A stretch of DNA of 64,000 nucleotides. Source: UBA2336 sp036787955 (GTDB taxonomy: Bacteria > Bacteroidota > Bacteroidia > Cytophagales > Cyclobacteriaceae). The notes under the pieces are model-generated. The model was not told where the DNA came from and ran no database searches. It saw only the letters and a list, made by a program, of their open reading frames with translations. This document shows, one piece after another, positions 52,960 through 61,810 of the stretch. The stretch is taken from assembly GCA_036787955.1 (NCBI GenBank), contig DAIQOI010000001.1, forward strand, positions 248,001 through 312,000. The letters are read 5' to 3'. Within the stretch, counting starts at the first letter, position 1, and each line of letters starts with the position of its first letter. The position numbers and the translations under genes are program-made.

Positions 52960-55125
52960 ATGAAAAGTTTACTTTCTGCCCTTCTTATACCTCTGGTCTG
53001 CACCGTATCAATTGCCCAGAAAGAAATTACCATTGATGATTTTACCACCCGCAACACCTTTGTACAACGATCGGTGTATGGCATCAACTGGATGAAAGAC
53101 GGCAAGCATTACACCACACAGGAAAACCACAAAATAATCCGATATGCCATTGCTACGGGCGAGGCCGTAGAGACACTCTTCGATGGGGATGCACAGAATC
53201 CGCCAATTCGTTTTACCAGCTATGAAATGAGCAGCGATGAACGAAAAATATTGCTGCTTTCGGGCTTCGAAGGCATTTACCGCAGGTCATTTCGCGCAGA
53301 CTACTATGTGTACGACTTGAACACCAAATCCATACGCAGGCTATCGGATAAGGGCAAGCAATCTTACGCTTCCTTTTCGCCCGATGGCTCGAAAGTGGCC
53401 TTCGTACGGCAGAACAATTTGTTTTATGTGGACCTGAACACCTGGCAGGAAGTGCAGGTAACTACCGATGGCCAGCCCAACAAAATCATCAACGGTACGA
53501 CCGACTGGGTGTATGAAGAAGAGTTTGGATTTGTGCAGGCCTTCTACTGGTCGCCCGACAGCCGCAGGCTGGCCTATCACCGGTTTGATGAATCGAATGT
53601 ACGGCAGTACACCCTGCAAAGGTGGAATCAAGGTGCACTTTATCCGGAAGATTATGTGTACAAATACCCCAAAGCGGGAGAGGCTAACTCAGTTGTGGAG
53701 ATATGGATATACGATCTGCCATCGAAAACCCGCGTTAAGGCCGATACCGGTGAAGAAACAGATATCTACATTCCACGCGTTATCTGGACGGCCACTCCCG
53801 GTGTGCTTTCTGTACGCCGGCTGAACCGGCTGCAAAACCACCTTGATATTATCCACATTGATGCTACCACCGGCAAAAGCACAGTGATACTTACTGAACG
53901 CAATGCCCGCTATGTGGATGTGGACTATTGCGATGACCTGACTTATCTGGCCGATGGGAAGCATTTCATCCATTCGAGCGAGGAGAGCGGATACAAACAC
54001 CTTTACCTCTACACGATTGATGGAAAAAAGGTTAACCAGATTACTTCCGGCAACTGGGAAGTAATAGATTTTCTGGGAGTGGATGAAAAAACAAAAACGG
54101 TGTATTATATATCGAATGAAGGCAACCACCTGTACCGCAACCTTTATACCATATCACTTGACGGCAAACGCAAAACAGCATTAACCACCATGCCGGGTAC
54201 CCACCAAATCAATCTGGGTCCGGGGTATCAGTACTACCTCGATTATTACAGCAGTGCCGAAACGCCCCTGCAGGTTGTATTGTATCAGGTAAAGGGTAAC
54301 AAACAGGTGCGCGTATTGGAAAAGAATGAAGAGCTGCAGAAAAAAATTACCGAGTACGGCCTGGTAAACCGTGAATTTTTTACCTACACCTCGGCCGATG
54401 GCAAAACGCAGCTCGATGCAACCATGATGAAGCCGCGCAACTTCGATCCTTCGCGCAAGTATCCGGTTATGGTATTTCAGTACAGCGGGCCGCGTGCACC
54501 CAGCGTAAGGCAGTCGTTTGCGGTCGATGGCTGGGCCCAGCTGCTCGTGCAAAAAGGCTATCTGGTAGTTACCCTCGACACGCGTGGCAGCGGCTACCGC
54601 GGTGAAGAGTTTGTAAAACAAACCTATAAGCAAATGGGCAGGCTGGAACTGGAAGATCTGCTGGCTGGAGGACGCTACCTTGCATCACTGCCGTATGTAG
54701 ATGGCAATCGCCTGGGTATATACGGCTGGAGCTATGGCGGTTTTATGGCCTCGCTGGTAATGACCAAAGGCGCTGGCGTGTACAAGCTCGGCATAGCCGG
54801 TGCACCTGTTACTAACTGGCGCTATTACGACAACATCTACACCGAGCGCTACATGCAGCGCCCGCAGGATAATCCTTCCGGATATGACGACCTTTCGCCC
54901 ATCAAATATGCCAACCGGCTAAGCGGACATTTTCTGCTGATCCATGGAACGGGCGATGACAACGTACATATACAGAATTCCATAGCCCTGCAGGATGCGC
55001 TCATCATGGCCGGCAAACAGTTTCGATCCTTCTTTTATCCCGATGACCCGCACGGCATACGCGGTGCGCGCAGGCGCCATCACCTCTATACCATGATGAC
55101 GGATTTTATTCTGGAAAATTTATGA
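52960..55125 (+). CDS. Dipeptidyl peptidase IV (S9B family)
   Basis: A 721-residue secreted prolyl-dipeptidase with a signal peptide (about 1-19). An N-terminal beta-propeller (about 45-480) has repeated YSFSPDG-type strands (SYASFSPDGSKVAFVRQ, AFYWSPDSRRLAYHRF). The C-terminal alpha/beta-hydrolase domain has the nucleophile GWSYGGFMA, the Asp in HGTGDDNVHIQNS, and the His in YPDDPHGIRG. DPP-IV cleaves X-Pro dipeptides from peptides and is common in the phylum. It is probably periplasmic or on the cell surface, feeding peptide use. Confidence 0.95.
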   Translation: MKSLLSALLIPLVCTVSIAQKEITIDDFTTRNTFVQRSVYGINWMKDGKHYTTQENHKIIRYAIATGEAVETLFDGDAQNPPIRFTSYEMSSDERKILLLSGFEGIYRRSFRADYYVYDLNTKSIRRLSDKGKQSYASFSPDGSKVAFVRQNNLFYVDLNTWQEVQVTTDGQPNKIINGTTDWVYEEEFGFVQAFYWSPDSRRLAYHRFDESNVRQYTLQRWNQGALYPEDYVYKYPKAGEANSVVEIWIYDLPSKTRVKADTGEETDIYIPRVIWTATPGVLSVRRLNRLQNHLDIIHIDATTGKSTVILTERNARYVDVDYCDDLTYLADGKHFIHSSEESGYKHLYLYTIDGKKVNQITSGNWEVIDFLGVDEKTKTVYYISNEGNHLYRNLYTISLDGKRKTALTTMPGTHQINLGPGYQYYLDYYSSAETPLQVVLYQVKGNKQVRVLEKNEELQKKITEYGLVNREFFTYTSADGKTQLDATMMKPRNFDPSRKYPVMVFQYSGPRAPSVRQSFAVDGWAQLLVQKGYLVVTLDTRGSGYRGEEFVKQTYKQMGRLELEDLLAGGRYLASLPYVDGNRLGIYGWSYGGFMASLVMTKGAGVYKLGIAGAPVTNWRYYDNIYTERYMQRPQDNPSGYDDLSPIKYANRLSGHFLLIHGTGDDNVHIQNSIALQDALIMAGKQFRSFFYPDDPHGIRGARRRHHLYTMMTDFILENL

Positions 55126-55192
55126 ATGCCCGTAGGCTGCCAAGGTGGTAAACAGAATCATTCTTTCCCGGCAAGGCAGGGTGAAAACTTCC

Positions 55193-55738
55193 ATGCCAGA
55201 TGCCCTGTACTTCATTGCGTTGGTGCTGCCTTCGCCCCTGTATGAAGAGGTAACACGGCTGAAGGAATACTTTCGCGATCGGTACAACAGCAAGGCAGCG
55301 CTGCGGTCGCCACCACACATCACGCTGCACATGCCGTTTAAGTGGAAGGAAAAACGTGAACAGGAGTTGATTCTTGCCCTGAAGAAGTTTTGCACCGGCC
55401 GAAAGGGTCTTGAAATAGAACTGAAAAATTTTGGATGCTTTCCGCCACGGGTAATCTTTATAGATGTGGTGAAAACCCCGGAGCTGGATCGGCTTCAACA
55501 GGATCTGGCCGGGTTTTGCCGCAGCGAATTAAATCTGATCCATGCCAATTGGCGAAACCATCCGTTCAATCCGCATGTAACGCTTGCCTTCCGCGATCTG
55601 AAGAAAGCAGCCTTTGCCGATGCCTGGCCGGAGTTTCAAAGCAGGGGCTTTGAAGCAAAAGTGCAGATAGACGCGATAACCCTGTTGAAACACAACGGGC
55701 AACAGTGGCAAAAAAGAGAAGAATTTGTGCTGGGTTAA
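55193..55738 (+). CDS. 2H phosphoesterase / 2'-5' RNA ligase family protein
   Basis: A 181-residue 2H superfamily protein. The two catalytic H-x-T motifs are His42 in PPHITLHMPFK and His128 in NPHVTLAFRD. Members hydrolyse 2',3'-cyclic phosphates or 2'-5' linkages; the substrate here is unknown. The frame is open to a GTG at 55145, but the family begins near DALYFIALVLP, so I use ATG 55193, 67 bp after the DPP-IV stop. Confidence 0.87.
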   Translation: MPDALYFIALVLPSPLYEEVTRLKEYFRDRYNSKAALRSPPHITLHMPFKWKEKREQELILALKKFCTGRKGLEIELKNFGCFPPRVIFIDVVKTPELDRLQQDLAGFCRSELNLIHANWRNHPFNPHVTLAFRDLKKAAFADAWPEFQSRGFEAKVQIDAITLLKHNGQQWQKREEFVLG

Positions 55739-55881
55739 AAAAATTTTTGTGATACGGTGAGGCCGGTAAGCTTACCAAACTAACCCGGCATCGTTTACCA
55801 TGGTATCTGAACCTTTGCCCAACCCCAGTGAGGATGAATGGTGTGTGAGGCAGATTATGGACAGGAAGAAATGGTAAGACG

Positions 55882-57039
55882 TTATCTGACCGCCTTTACC
55901 AATTCCCTCACCAGCCTGTTCATGTCCAGTTCCGTATTATACACATTTGGCGACACACGGATGGCATTGCCGCGGTAAGACACATAAATCTTGTGCCGCA
56001 GCAGGTGGGCCTTAACTTTTTCCAGGTCTGTACCTGCCGGCAGACGTATACCGAATAGATGGGCACCGCGCCAGCCTTCGTCTTCGATCCAGAAGCCTTT
56101 TTCCTTTAAAACGCCCAGCGGTTTACTGGTGATTTCCCTGCAATAGGCTTGTATGCGTTCCGGCTTCCAGTTGTTGAGTTGCTGCACGGCTTTCAACAAC
56201 ATGGGCACCAGTATAAAATTGCTGTGTTCGCCAACTTCATAGCGCAGTGCACCGGGCTGGTATTCGTTTTGGTAGTTTACCAAATTGGTAAAATCCTCGC
56301 TGTGCAGGCGGTTTATCCAGTTTTCTTCAATCGGTGTTCCATTATCAAAATAAGGACCATACCAGGCCAGTCCGATGCTGTACGGGCCGAGCAGCCATTT
56401 GTAGCCGGCACATACCAGCGCATCGGGCTGGATTTGCCCGATGTCGAAGGGCATGGCACCAACAGCCTGTGTTCCATCAACGATGAGCAGGGCGCCCACT
56501 TCGTGCGACCGCCTACGGATGGCCGCAAGGTCGAACCGCGTACCATCGGCCCAATGAACCGGGGCTATGGCTACCACGCGCGTTGCGGATGTGATGCTTT
56601 CCAGTATCCGCTCGTTCCATTTTTTACCGCGGTCAGTGTGGGTGTCGGGCGGGGATATAACTTTCATTTCGGCACCGGCCTCATCGCACAGTCGTTTCCA
56701 CGGGTAGTAGTTGCTCGGAAACTGCTGGTCGGCCACAACGATGTTTTCGCCTTTCTGCAGCCGGATGTTGTGGGCTGCGTTGGCCATGCCATAGGACACC
56801 GAAGGGATAATGACAATGCGTTTCGGGTCGGGTGCGTTAATCAGTTGGGCGAAGGCTTTGCGCAATGCTTCGCTGTCGGAAAAAAAATCTTCGGTGTTTA
56901 TCCGTGATGGATTGCGTTTGGCGCGCAGGCCGCGGATGCCGGCCTTCTCTGCCGACTTCAGCAGCGGGGCCATGTAGGCGCAGTTGAGGTACGTTAAAGA
57001 AGGAGGAAGGGTAAACTTATTTCGTTTGCACGTCAGCAT
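55882..57039 (-). CDS. Class V aminotransferase (PLP-dependent)
   Basis: A 385-residue class V aminotransferase/NifS-like fold. The PLP-binding Lys is in CAGYKWLLGPYSIGLAWYG. Further parts are YLNCAYMAPLLKSA near the start, SVSYGMANAAHNI, and VDGTQAVGAMPFDI (the Asp-Gly-x-Q segment that orients the cofactor). It could be a cysteine desulfurase-like or kynureninase-like enzyme, but no partner genes point to a substrate. An ATG at 57039 is used rather than the TTG further upstream. Its first 23 bp overlap the end of gldD on the same strand, so it is part of the gld operon. Confidence 0.85.
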   Translation of the reverse strand: MLTCKRNKFTLPPSLTYLNCAYMAPLLKSAEKAGIRGLRAKRNPSRINTEDFFSDSEALRKAFAQLINAPDPKRIVIIPSVSYGMANAAHNIRLQKGENIVVADQQFPSNYYPWKRLCDEAGAEMKVISPPDTHTDRGKKWNERILESITSATRVVAIAPVHWADGTRFDLAAIRRRSHEVGALLIVDGTQAVGAMPFDIGQIQPDALVCAGYKWLLGPYSIGLAWYGPYFDNGTPIEENWINRLHSEDFTNLVNYQNEYQPGALRYEVGEHSNFILVPMLLKAVQQLNNWKPERIQAYCREITSKPLGVLKEKGFWIEDEGWRGAHLFGIRLPAGTDLEKVKAHLLRHKIYVSYRGNAIRVSPNVYNTELDMNRLVRELVKAVR

Positions 57040-57613
57040 GTTTGGTTTTCCATTCAAAGGTGTTAATAAGGTGCATGATTTCGTTTTTCATGTAAACAAT
57101 GGCCGGTTGCAGAGAGTCGTTGTGCACTTTGGTGTTAAAATACAATGCTCCGCGCACGAAATTGCGCACCGAGTCGGTTAGGGTAAACTGCATCTGGCTG
57201 GGCACTTCACCCTCGATTTCGGCAATAACAGCGGTTTTACCTGAAGGTGTTTGGACTATGGTTTCGTCTATGGCATGGGCTTTAATCTGGTGTTTGGCGG
57301 TAAGCGTGTAAGCATCGTTTAAAAATTCGCGCAGCAGTTGTTCGCTGTTTTTTATTTGCTTATAGGTGATGTGAATAGTGGAACGCATTACCGGGTAATA
57401 AATTTCCAACCAATAGCGTTCGCTGAAGCCGGTGGTGTCGGGTAGCAGCCGCGCATGAAGCGAATATTCAAAATAATAAGGAAAAGAATCGGGCAAAGGC
57501 TGGTATTGTGGCTCTGGCAATAACAGGCGGTTATAACCTACTGGTTTGGGCAGGTAGTTTTTCTTGCAGCCTGCCAGCGTAAAAGTTAAAACCACAATAA
57601 ACCAGACGCGCAT
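57017..57613 (-). CDS. gldD: Gliding motility lipoprotein GldD
   Basis: A 198-residue lipoprotein (lipobox TLAGC, Cys about 16) needed for gliding motility in Flavobacterium. Matching segments are YLPKPVGYNRLLLPEPQYQP, YPVMRSTIHITYKQI, NSEQLLREFLNDAYTLTAKHQIKA, FTLTDSVRNFVRGALYFNT and PAIVYMKNEIMHLINTFEWK. The gldE gene lies immediately upstream and ssb-mutY further upstream, the conserved ssb-gldE-gldD arrangement in the phylum. The exact role of GldD is unclear; with GldE it is required for assembly or function of the motility and type IX secretion machinery. Confidence 0.93.
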   Translation of the reverse strand: MRVWFIVVLTFTLAGCKKNYLPKPVGYNRLLLPEPQYQPLPDSFPYYFEYSLHARLLPDTTGFSERYWLEIYYPVMRSTIHITYKQIKNSEQLLREFLNDAYTLTAKHQIKAHAIDETIVQTPSGKTAVIAEIEGEVPSQMQFTLTDSVRNFVRGALYFNTKVHNDSLQPAIVYMKNEIMHLINTFEWKTKHADVQTK

Positions 57614-57618
57614 AAGGG

Positions 57619-58950
57619 TTAGTTCTCAGTCTCAGATAAGGGGGGCAATATAATTTTAATTCGCCTGATACGCTTTTTGTCCACCATTTCAATGATAAAT
57701 TCAAAATTTTTATAACGGATATGTTCGCCGGCGTTTGGAAAACCGCGGTGTAGTTCCAGCATCAGTCCGCCCAGCGATTCGCTTTCACCCCGCACTTCAT
57801 CGAATGTTTCGGCAGGGAGGTTAAGTGCTTTGCAAAGGTCGTGCAGTGAGGTGTTTCCTTCGAAAATGTAGGTACGGTCATCAATTTTCTGATAGTTCAG
57901 GGTGGCTTCGTCAAACTCATCGTTAATTTCACCGATGATTTCTTCCAGCACATCTTCCAGTGTTACCAGTCCGGCGGTGCCACCGTACTCATCAACCACT
58001 ACAGCCATGTGCACGTGTTTTTCCTGAAAGTCTTTGAGCAGCGTATCGATTTTTTTGGTTTCCGGAATGAAGAAACCGGGTCGCAGTAATTTCTGCCAGT
58101 TAAACGAAGCATCTTCATGAAGATGGGGCAGCAGGTCTTTTATATACAGGATACCTTCTATGTTATCAATGGTTTCGCGGTAAACGGGCATGCGCGAAAA
58201 GCCGAACCGGTTAATATCTTCCAGCAGCTGGTGAAAATTTTTTTCAATATCCACTGCCGCTATGTCTACCCGTGAGCGCATGATTTGCTTAACGGCAAGG
58301 GTGCCGAAGTTTACAATGCCTTTCAGAATTTTCTTTTCCTCCAGCGAGGTGGGTTCGGCCTGTGTGGCTAATTCCAGCGCCTGATTGAGCTCCTGAACGG
58401 TAGCCTGATAACCCTTTTTTTCAAATCGTTTTTCTACCCACCGCGTCATGTGCATCAGCGGCATGCTGAGCGGCCTGAACAACCAAACCAATGTTCTCCA
58501 CATGCCGGCCAATCGCGTGGCCAATGCGAGGTTGTTTTTGGTGGCATAGACTTTGGGCAGGATTTCTCCAAAGAAAGTGATGAGCAGTGTAATGGTGAGT
58601 GTAACTCCGACCACAATATATTCTTCTGGCCTTCGGGTATTAGTCAGTTCCCACATCAAAAAGGTAGCCACCGTTACCACTCCAACATTAACGGTGTTGT
58701 TGGCAATTAATATGGTGGCGAGCAAAAGCCGCGGATTGCCTAACAGGTCAACAATGTAGCGATCTGAGCGGTTGTTGCGCCGGCGGCATTGCTCGAGGTC
58801 GGCAGGCTTCAGCGAAAAGAATGCAACTTCGGATGCCGAAACCAATCCCGACAAAAAAAGTAACAGGAAAATAAAGGCAACGCCCAGCCATACCATCGGG
58901 TTGATACCCGAAAGCCAATCAAGCAACGATTGACTGGGAGGCTCGTCCAA
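57619..58950 (-). CDS. gldE: Gliding motility-associated protein GldE (CNNM/CBS/CorC)
   Basis: A 443-residue membrane protein of the CorC/HlyC type, identified as GldE by its neighbour gldD. An N-terminal CNNM (DUF21) domain has about three to four membrane helices (about 18-165, with SGLVSASEVAFFSL, ITFFGEILPKVYA). A CBS pair follows (about 215-330, with IMRSRVDIAAVDIEKN, VVVDEYGGTAGLVTLEDVLEEIIGEI), then a C-terminal CorC/HlyC transporter-associated domain (about 350-430). GldE and GldD work together in F. johnsoniae. It ends 5 bp before the gldD start. Confidence 0.9.
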   Translation of the reverse strand: MDEPPSQSLLDWLSGINPMVWLGVAFIFLLLFLSGLVSASEVAFFSLKPADLEQCRRRNNRSDRYIVDLLGNPRLLLATILIANNTVNVGVVTVATFLMWELTNTRRPEEYIVVGVTLTITLLITFFGEILPKVYATKNNLALATRLAGMWRTLVWLFRPLSMPLMHMTRWVEKRFEKKGYQATVQELNQALELATQAEPTSLEEKKILKGIVNFGTLAVKQIMRSRVDIAAVDIEKNFHQLLEDINRFGFSRMPVYRETIDNIEGILYIKDLLPHLHEDASFNWQKLLRPGFFIPETKKIDTLLKDFQEKHVHMAVVVDEYGGTAGLVTLEDVLEEIIGEINDEFDEATLNYQKIDDRTYIFEGNTSLHDLCKALNLPAETFDEVRGESESLGGLMLELHRGFPNAGEHIRYKNFEFIIEMVDKKRIRRIKIILPPLSETEN

Positions 58951-58981
58951 GGTTGTTACGATTTAGTGAGCTGCTGATCTT

Positions 58982-59419
58982 TCAGAACGGCAGATCATCG
59001 GTAGCACCTGTTTCCGGCATCGCGGATAGGTTTTCAGCTGCCGGCTTTGAAACCGGGGCCGCCTCTGAAGGGGAAGCACTGCTGCTTCCGCGGGGCGTGA
59101 GCATGGTCATATTATCGGCTACCACTTCGGTAGTGTAGCGTGTTACACCGTCTTTTTCCCAGGTGCGGGTACGGAGTTTTCCTTCAATATAAACCATGTC
59201 GCCCTTGTGCAGGTACTTTTGAGCTACTTCAGCGAGATTTCGCCACAATACTATGTTGTGCCACTCGGTGGTTTCTTTGCGTTCACCGGAACTGCGGTCG
59301 CGGTAAACTTCCGAAGTAGCTAAAGTAAAATTGGCCACCATCACACCGCTTTCCAGGCTGCGCACTTCGGGGTCTTTGCCCAGGCGGCCGATAAGAATAA
59401 CTTTATTAACACCAGACAT
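58982..59419 (-). CDS. ssb: Single-stranded DNA-binding protein
   Basis: A 145-residue SSB. The OB fold runs from MSGVNKVILIGRLGKDPEVR to YIEGKLRTRTWEKDGVTRY, followed by TTEVVADNMTMLTP. A low-complexity linker ends in the acidic tip DDLPF, the partner-binding tail of SSB proteins (a DDDLPF-type terminus). SSB coats single-stranded DNA in replication, recombination and repair. It lies between mutY (upstream) and gldE (downstream, 31 bp), a conserved link of DNA-repair and gliding genes in the phylum. Confidence 0.96.
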   Translation of the reverse strand: MSGVNKVILIGRLGKDPEVRSLESGVMVANFTLATSEVYRDRSSGERKETTEWHNIVLWRNLAEVAQKYLHKGDMVYIEGKLRTRTWEKDGVTRYTTEVVADNMTMLTPRGSSSASPSEAAPVSKPAAENLSAMPETGATDDLPF

Positions 59420-59494
59420 AACTAAAGATTTCTGTAAAATGTATTGCCGGTAATTGCTCCGGCAAGTTCAACAAAATTAGCCATTCTGCCTCAA

Positions 59495-60568
59495 CTATAA
59501 AAAGCCGGTATCGGTAAGATAACGGGTGATGAGCACCGGTTTGGGCAGTTTTTCGGCCTGTGCCGGCGAGCAGGCACGTAAATTCCCTTCGGATGGAAGT
59601 TTTGACAGGTCAGTAATTTCGATAAAACGTGCTACTATCTTTTGATGGGTGAGATGGTGTGTGTACCGGGGGCTTATTTGCTGTATGGCCGCTTCTCCGA
59701 TGCCGCGGCCTGTAAGAATTTTTTCAGGTTTGTGCGGTCGTCGGGTTTCGACAGCGTAAAAGTCGTAAAGGCCCTGCCAGATGTCGTTGCCGGTGCGCTT
59801 TCGCAGGTAGATTTTTTTATTCGCTTTAAAAACGAGGTAATACAGGTAACGAATGCGGGCATGCCGCTTGTTGGTTTTAACAGGTAGTTTGTTCCATTGA
59901 TTTTGCAGAAAGGCAGCGCAGTGCTGCTGCAATGGGCACGCATGGCAAAGCGGATTTGCCGGGGTACACACCAGGGCGCCCAGTTCCATCACGGCCTGAT
60001 TGTATTCGCCCGGTTGCCGGCGATCGACCAGCTGGTTGGCCAAGCGGTTAAAAGTTTTTTTTCCAGCAGTCGAATTTATCGGTACACGGATGTTAAAGAA
60101 ACGCGCCAGTACGCGGTACACATTGCCATCGACAACAGCCACCGGTTGCTGATAGGCTATGGAAGCAATAGCGGCAGCCGTATAGGGGCCAATTCCTGGT
60201 AACCGCAGCAGTTGTTCGTATTGCCGGGGAAACGCTCCTCCCTGGTGTTTCACCACCTGCCTGGCGCAGGCATGCAGGTTGCGGGCGCGGGTATAATAGC
60301 CCAGGCCCTGCCACAGGCGCAGCACCTGTTGCAGCCGGGCTGCAGCCAAATGATGAACGGTGGGGAATGCCCGGATAAATCTGAGGTAATAAGGCAGCCC
60401 TTGCTGAACCCGCGTTTGTTGGAGCATAACTTCCGAAAGCCAGATGCAGTAAGGGTCGGTGGTATTGCGCCAGGGCAAATCGCGTTTGTTTTCGAGGTAC
60501 CAGTTCAGTACGCTGGTCGTAAAAAAAACCTGCCCATCCTCCTGATTATCAATTTTTTCAATATTCAT
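59495..60568 (-). CDS. mutY: A/G-specific adenine glycosylase MutY
   Basis: MutY removes adenine mispaired with 8-oxoguanine. The 357-residue protein has the helix-hairpin-helix region LRLPGIGPYTAAAIASIAY, the catalytic Asp in VAVVDGNVYRVLARFF, the 4Fe-4S cluster Cys set CTPANPLCHACPLQQHC, and an early WRNTTDPYCIWLSEVMLQQTRV with the catalytic Glu region. The C-terminal domain is NUDIX-like for 8-oxoG recognition (DIWQGLYDFYAVE). The frame is open to a GTG at 60586, but ATG 60568 is the better start. Divergent from the HU-type gene. Confidence 0.94.
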   Translation of the reverse strand: MNIEKIDNQEDGQVFFTTSVLNWYLENKRDLPWRNTTDPYCIWLSEVMLQQTRVQQGLPYYLRFIRAFPTVHHLAAARLQQVLRLWQGLGYYTRARNLHACARQVVKHQGGAFPRQYEQLLRLPGIGPYTAAAIASIAYQQPVAVVDGNVYRVLARFFNIRVPINSTAGKKTFNRLANQLVDRRQPGEYNQAVMELGALVCTPANPLCHACPLQQHCAAFLQNQWNKLPVKTNKRHARIRYLYYLVFKANKKIYLRKRTGNDIWQGLYDFYAVETRRPHKPEKILTGRGIGEAAIQQISPRYTHHLTHQKIVARFIEITDLSKLPSEGNLRACSPAQAEKLPKPVLITRYLTDTGFL

Positions 60569-60590
60569 TTTTAATTCGGCGGGCACAAAT

Positions 60591-60598
60591 TAAATTTG
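60591..60598 (+). promoter_or_regulatory. Probable -7 box of the HU-type gene
   Basis: TAAATTTG at 60591-60598 is a full match to TAnnTTTG and lies 36 bp upstream of the GTG start at 60634. It is embedded in the inverted repeat CAAAT-TAA-ATTTG (60586-60598), so it may also face the divergent mutY gene (weaker match leftwards). No clean -33 TTTG is seen. Confidence 0.4.
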
Positions 60599-60633
60599 GC
60601 GTCCTGAAAAAACGAACCTAAACATTCCCAGTC

Positions 60634-60942
60634 GTGACCAAAGCAGACATTATCAACGAAATTGCCGAAAAAACCGGTGTTGACAAGGCCGATGTTACCG
60701 CTTCCATTGAAGCGTTTTTTGCGGTGGTGAAAAACAACATGGCCAACGGACACAATATTTATATCCGCGGTTTTGGCAGTTTTATCAATAAAAAGCGCAA
60801 GCGTAAAATAGCCCGCAACATATCGCGCAATACGGCTTTGGTGATAGAGGAGCACTTCGTACCGAGTTTTAAACCCGCTAAAATTTTTGTGAACAAAATC
60901 AAAAGCAGCGAAAAGGTGAAGCAACTGGCCGATAAGGCCTGA
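60634..60942 (+). CDS. hup: HU/IHF family DNA-binding protein
   Basis: A 102-residue histone-like protein with a GTG start (60634). Residues about 45-65 contain the HU signature VVKNNMANGHNIYIRGFGSF, and the DNA-binding arms run through KKRKRKIARNISRNTALVIEEHFVPSFKPAK. HU proteins bend and compact DNA. The typical pattern GFGxF-x-x-x-x-R-x-x-R-x-x-x-N-P-x-T is only partly kept: RNIS-RNTAL in place of RNPQTG, so it is a divergent HU subtype as found in this phylum. A TPR protein gene follows 13 bp downstream. Confidence 0.9.
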   Translation: MTKADIINEIAEKTGVDKADVTASIEAFFAVVKNNMANGHNIYIRGFGSFINKKRKRKIARNISRNTALVIEEHFVPSFKPAKIFVNKIKSSEKVKQLADKA

Positions 60943-60955
60943 AGCGTCTGCTATA

Positions 60956-61750
60956 ATGAAGAGCCGGATTATTTTACTGGTTATCGGTGTTGTACTTATT
61001 GCAGCTCTGTTCTTCCTGCCCAGGTCGGTAGTGCGCAACCAAGACCGGGCACTAACTTCTGACTCGGTTGGAGTAGCCCGCGACCCCCACCAAACGCCAC
61101 AGCCACTTCAGCACCTTATCAGCGATGTGCGCAGCAGCTGGCGCAAAGCCACTTCCGCTGAAAAAAGTGCTATCTTTGCCGATTCGCTGAGCGGGCTATA
61201 CCGTGAGGCGTCAAAGTTTGACAGCGCGGCCTGGTTTGCCGAGCAGGCAGCAATGTTCTTTGACCATGTGGATGCCTGGAAAAAAGCGGGTGAGGCTTAT
61301 TATCAGGCCTACACTTTTTCCCTGGATGAGCAAAGGCAAAAGGAAATGGCCGAAAAAGCCAGGCATTTCCTCAATAAGGTGCTTGCCCGGGATCCGGGCA
61401 ACCTGGATGTAAAGTGCCAGGTGGCCATGACCTATCTCAGCTCTTCGCCCATGCAGGGAGTTGCCATGCTGCGCGAAGTGCTGGATGCTGACCCGAATAA
61501 TCAGACCGCCTTGTTTAATCTGGGGATGCTATCAATTCAGTCCGGGCAATACCAGCTGGCAGTCGGACGCCTGGAGAAATTGCTGGAAATTAATCCGGCA
61601 CACACACAAGGGCGGTTGTTGCTGGGGGTAGCTTATATGAATACCGGTAACAAAAAGAAAGCACGCGAGCAGTTTGAATTAGTAAAACAAGCAGATCCGG
61701 ATCCGGCCGTTCAGGCTACGGCAGATTCGTATCTGAAGGATTTAAAATAA
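60956..61750 (+). CDS. TPR protein with N-terminal membrane anchor
   Basis: A 264-residue protein with a signal anchor (about 5-24). Several tetratricopeptide repeats fill the rest, for example WAEQAAMFFDHVDAWKKAGEAYYQA, LARDPGNLDVKCQVAMTYLSS, VLDADPNNQTALFNLGMLSIQSG and LLEINPAHTQGRLLLGVAYMNTG. TPRs mediate protein binding, probably on the periplasmic side. It lies 13 bp after the HU-type gene and before a ribosomal protein gene, so a link to either is uncertain. Confidence 0.82.
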   Translation: MKSRIILLVIGVVLIAALFFLPRSVVRNQDRALTSDSVGVARDPHQTPQPLQHLISDVRSSWRKATSAEKSAIFADSLSGLYREASKFDSAAWFAEQAAMFFDHVDAWKKAGEAYYQAYTFSLDEQRQKEMAEKARHFLNKVLARDPGNLDVKCQVAMTYLSSSPMQGVAMLREVLDADPNNQTALFNLGMLSIQSGQYQLAVGRLEKLLEINPAHTQGRLLLGVAYMNTGNKKKAREQFELVKQADPDPAVQATADSYLKDLK

Positions 61751-61759
61751 AAACAACAC

Positions 61760-61793
61760 CTTTCCCGAGCCTGCCGCTTATGCGGCGGGAAAG
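61760..61793 (+). promoter_or_regulatory. Leader hairpin upstream of the COX24/mS38-like gene
   Basis: CTTTCCCG (61760-61767) pairs perfectly with CGGGAAAG (61786-61793), and the inner CCGC (61774-61777) pairs with GCGG (61782-61785) around TTAT. An alternative stem, CCTGCCGC with GCGGCGGG, overlaps it. It ends 17 bp before the small ribosomal protein gene. It could be a terminator of the TPR gene (only an A-rich tail follows) or a regulatory leader; I favour the latter weakly. Confidence 0.4.
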
Positions 61794-61810
61794 ACAAAAA
61801 ATGCAGTATT

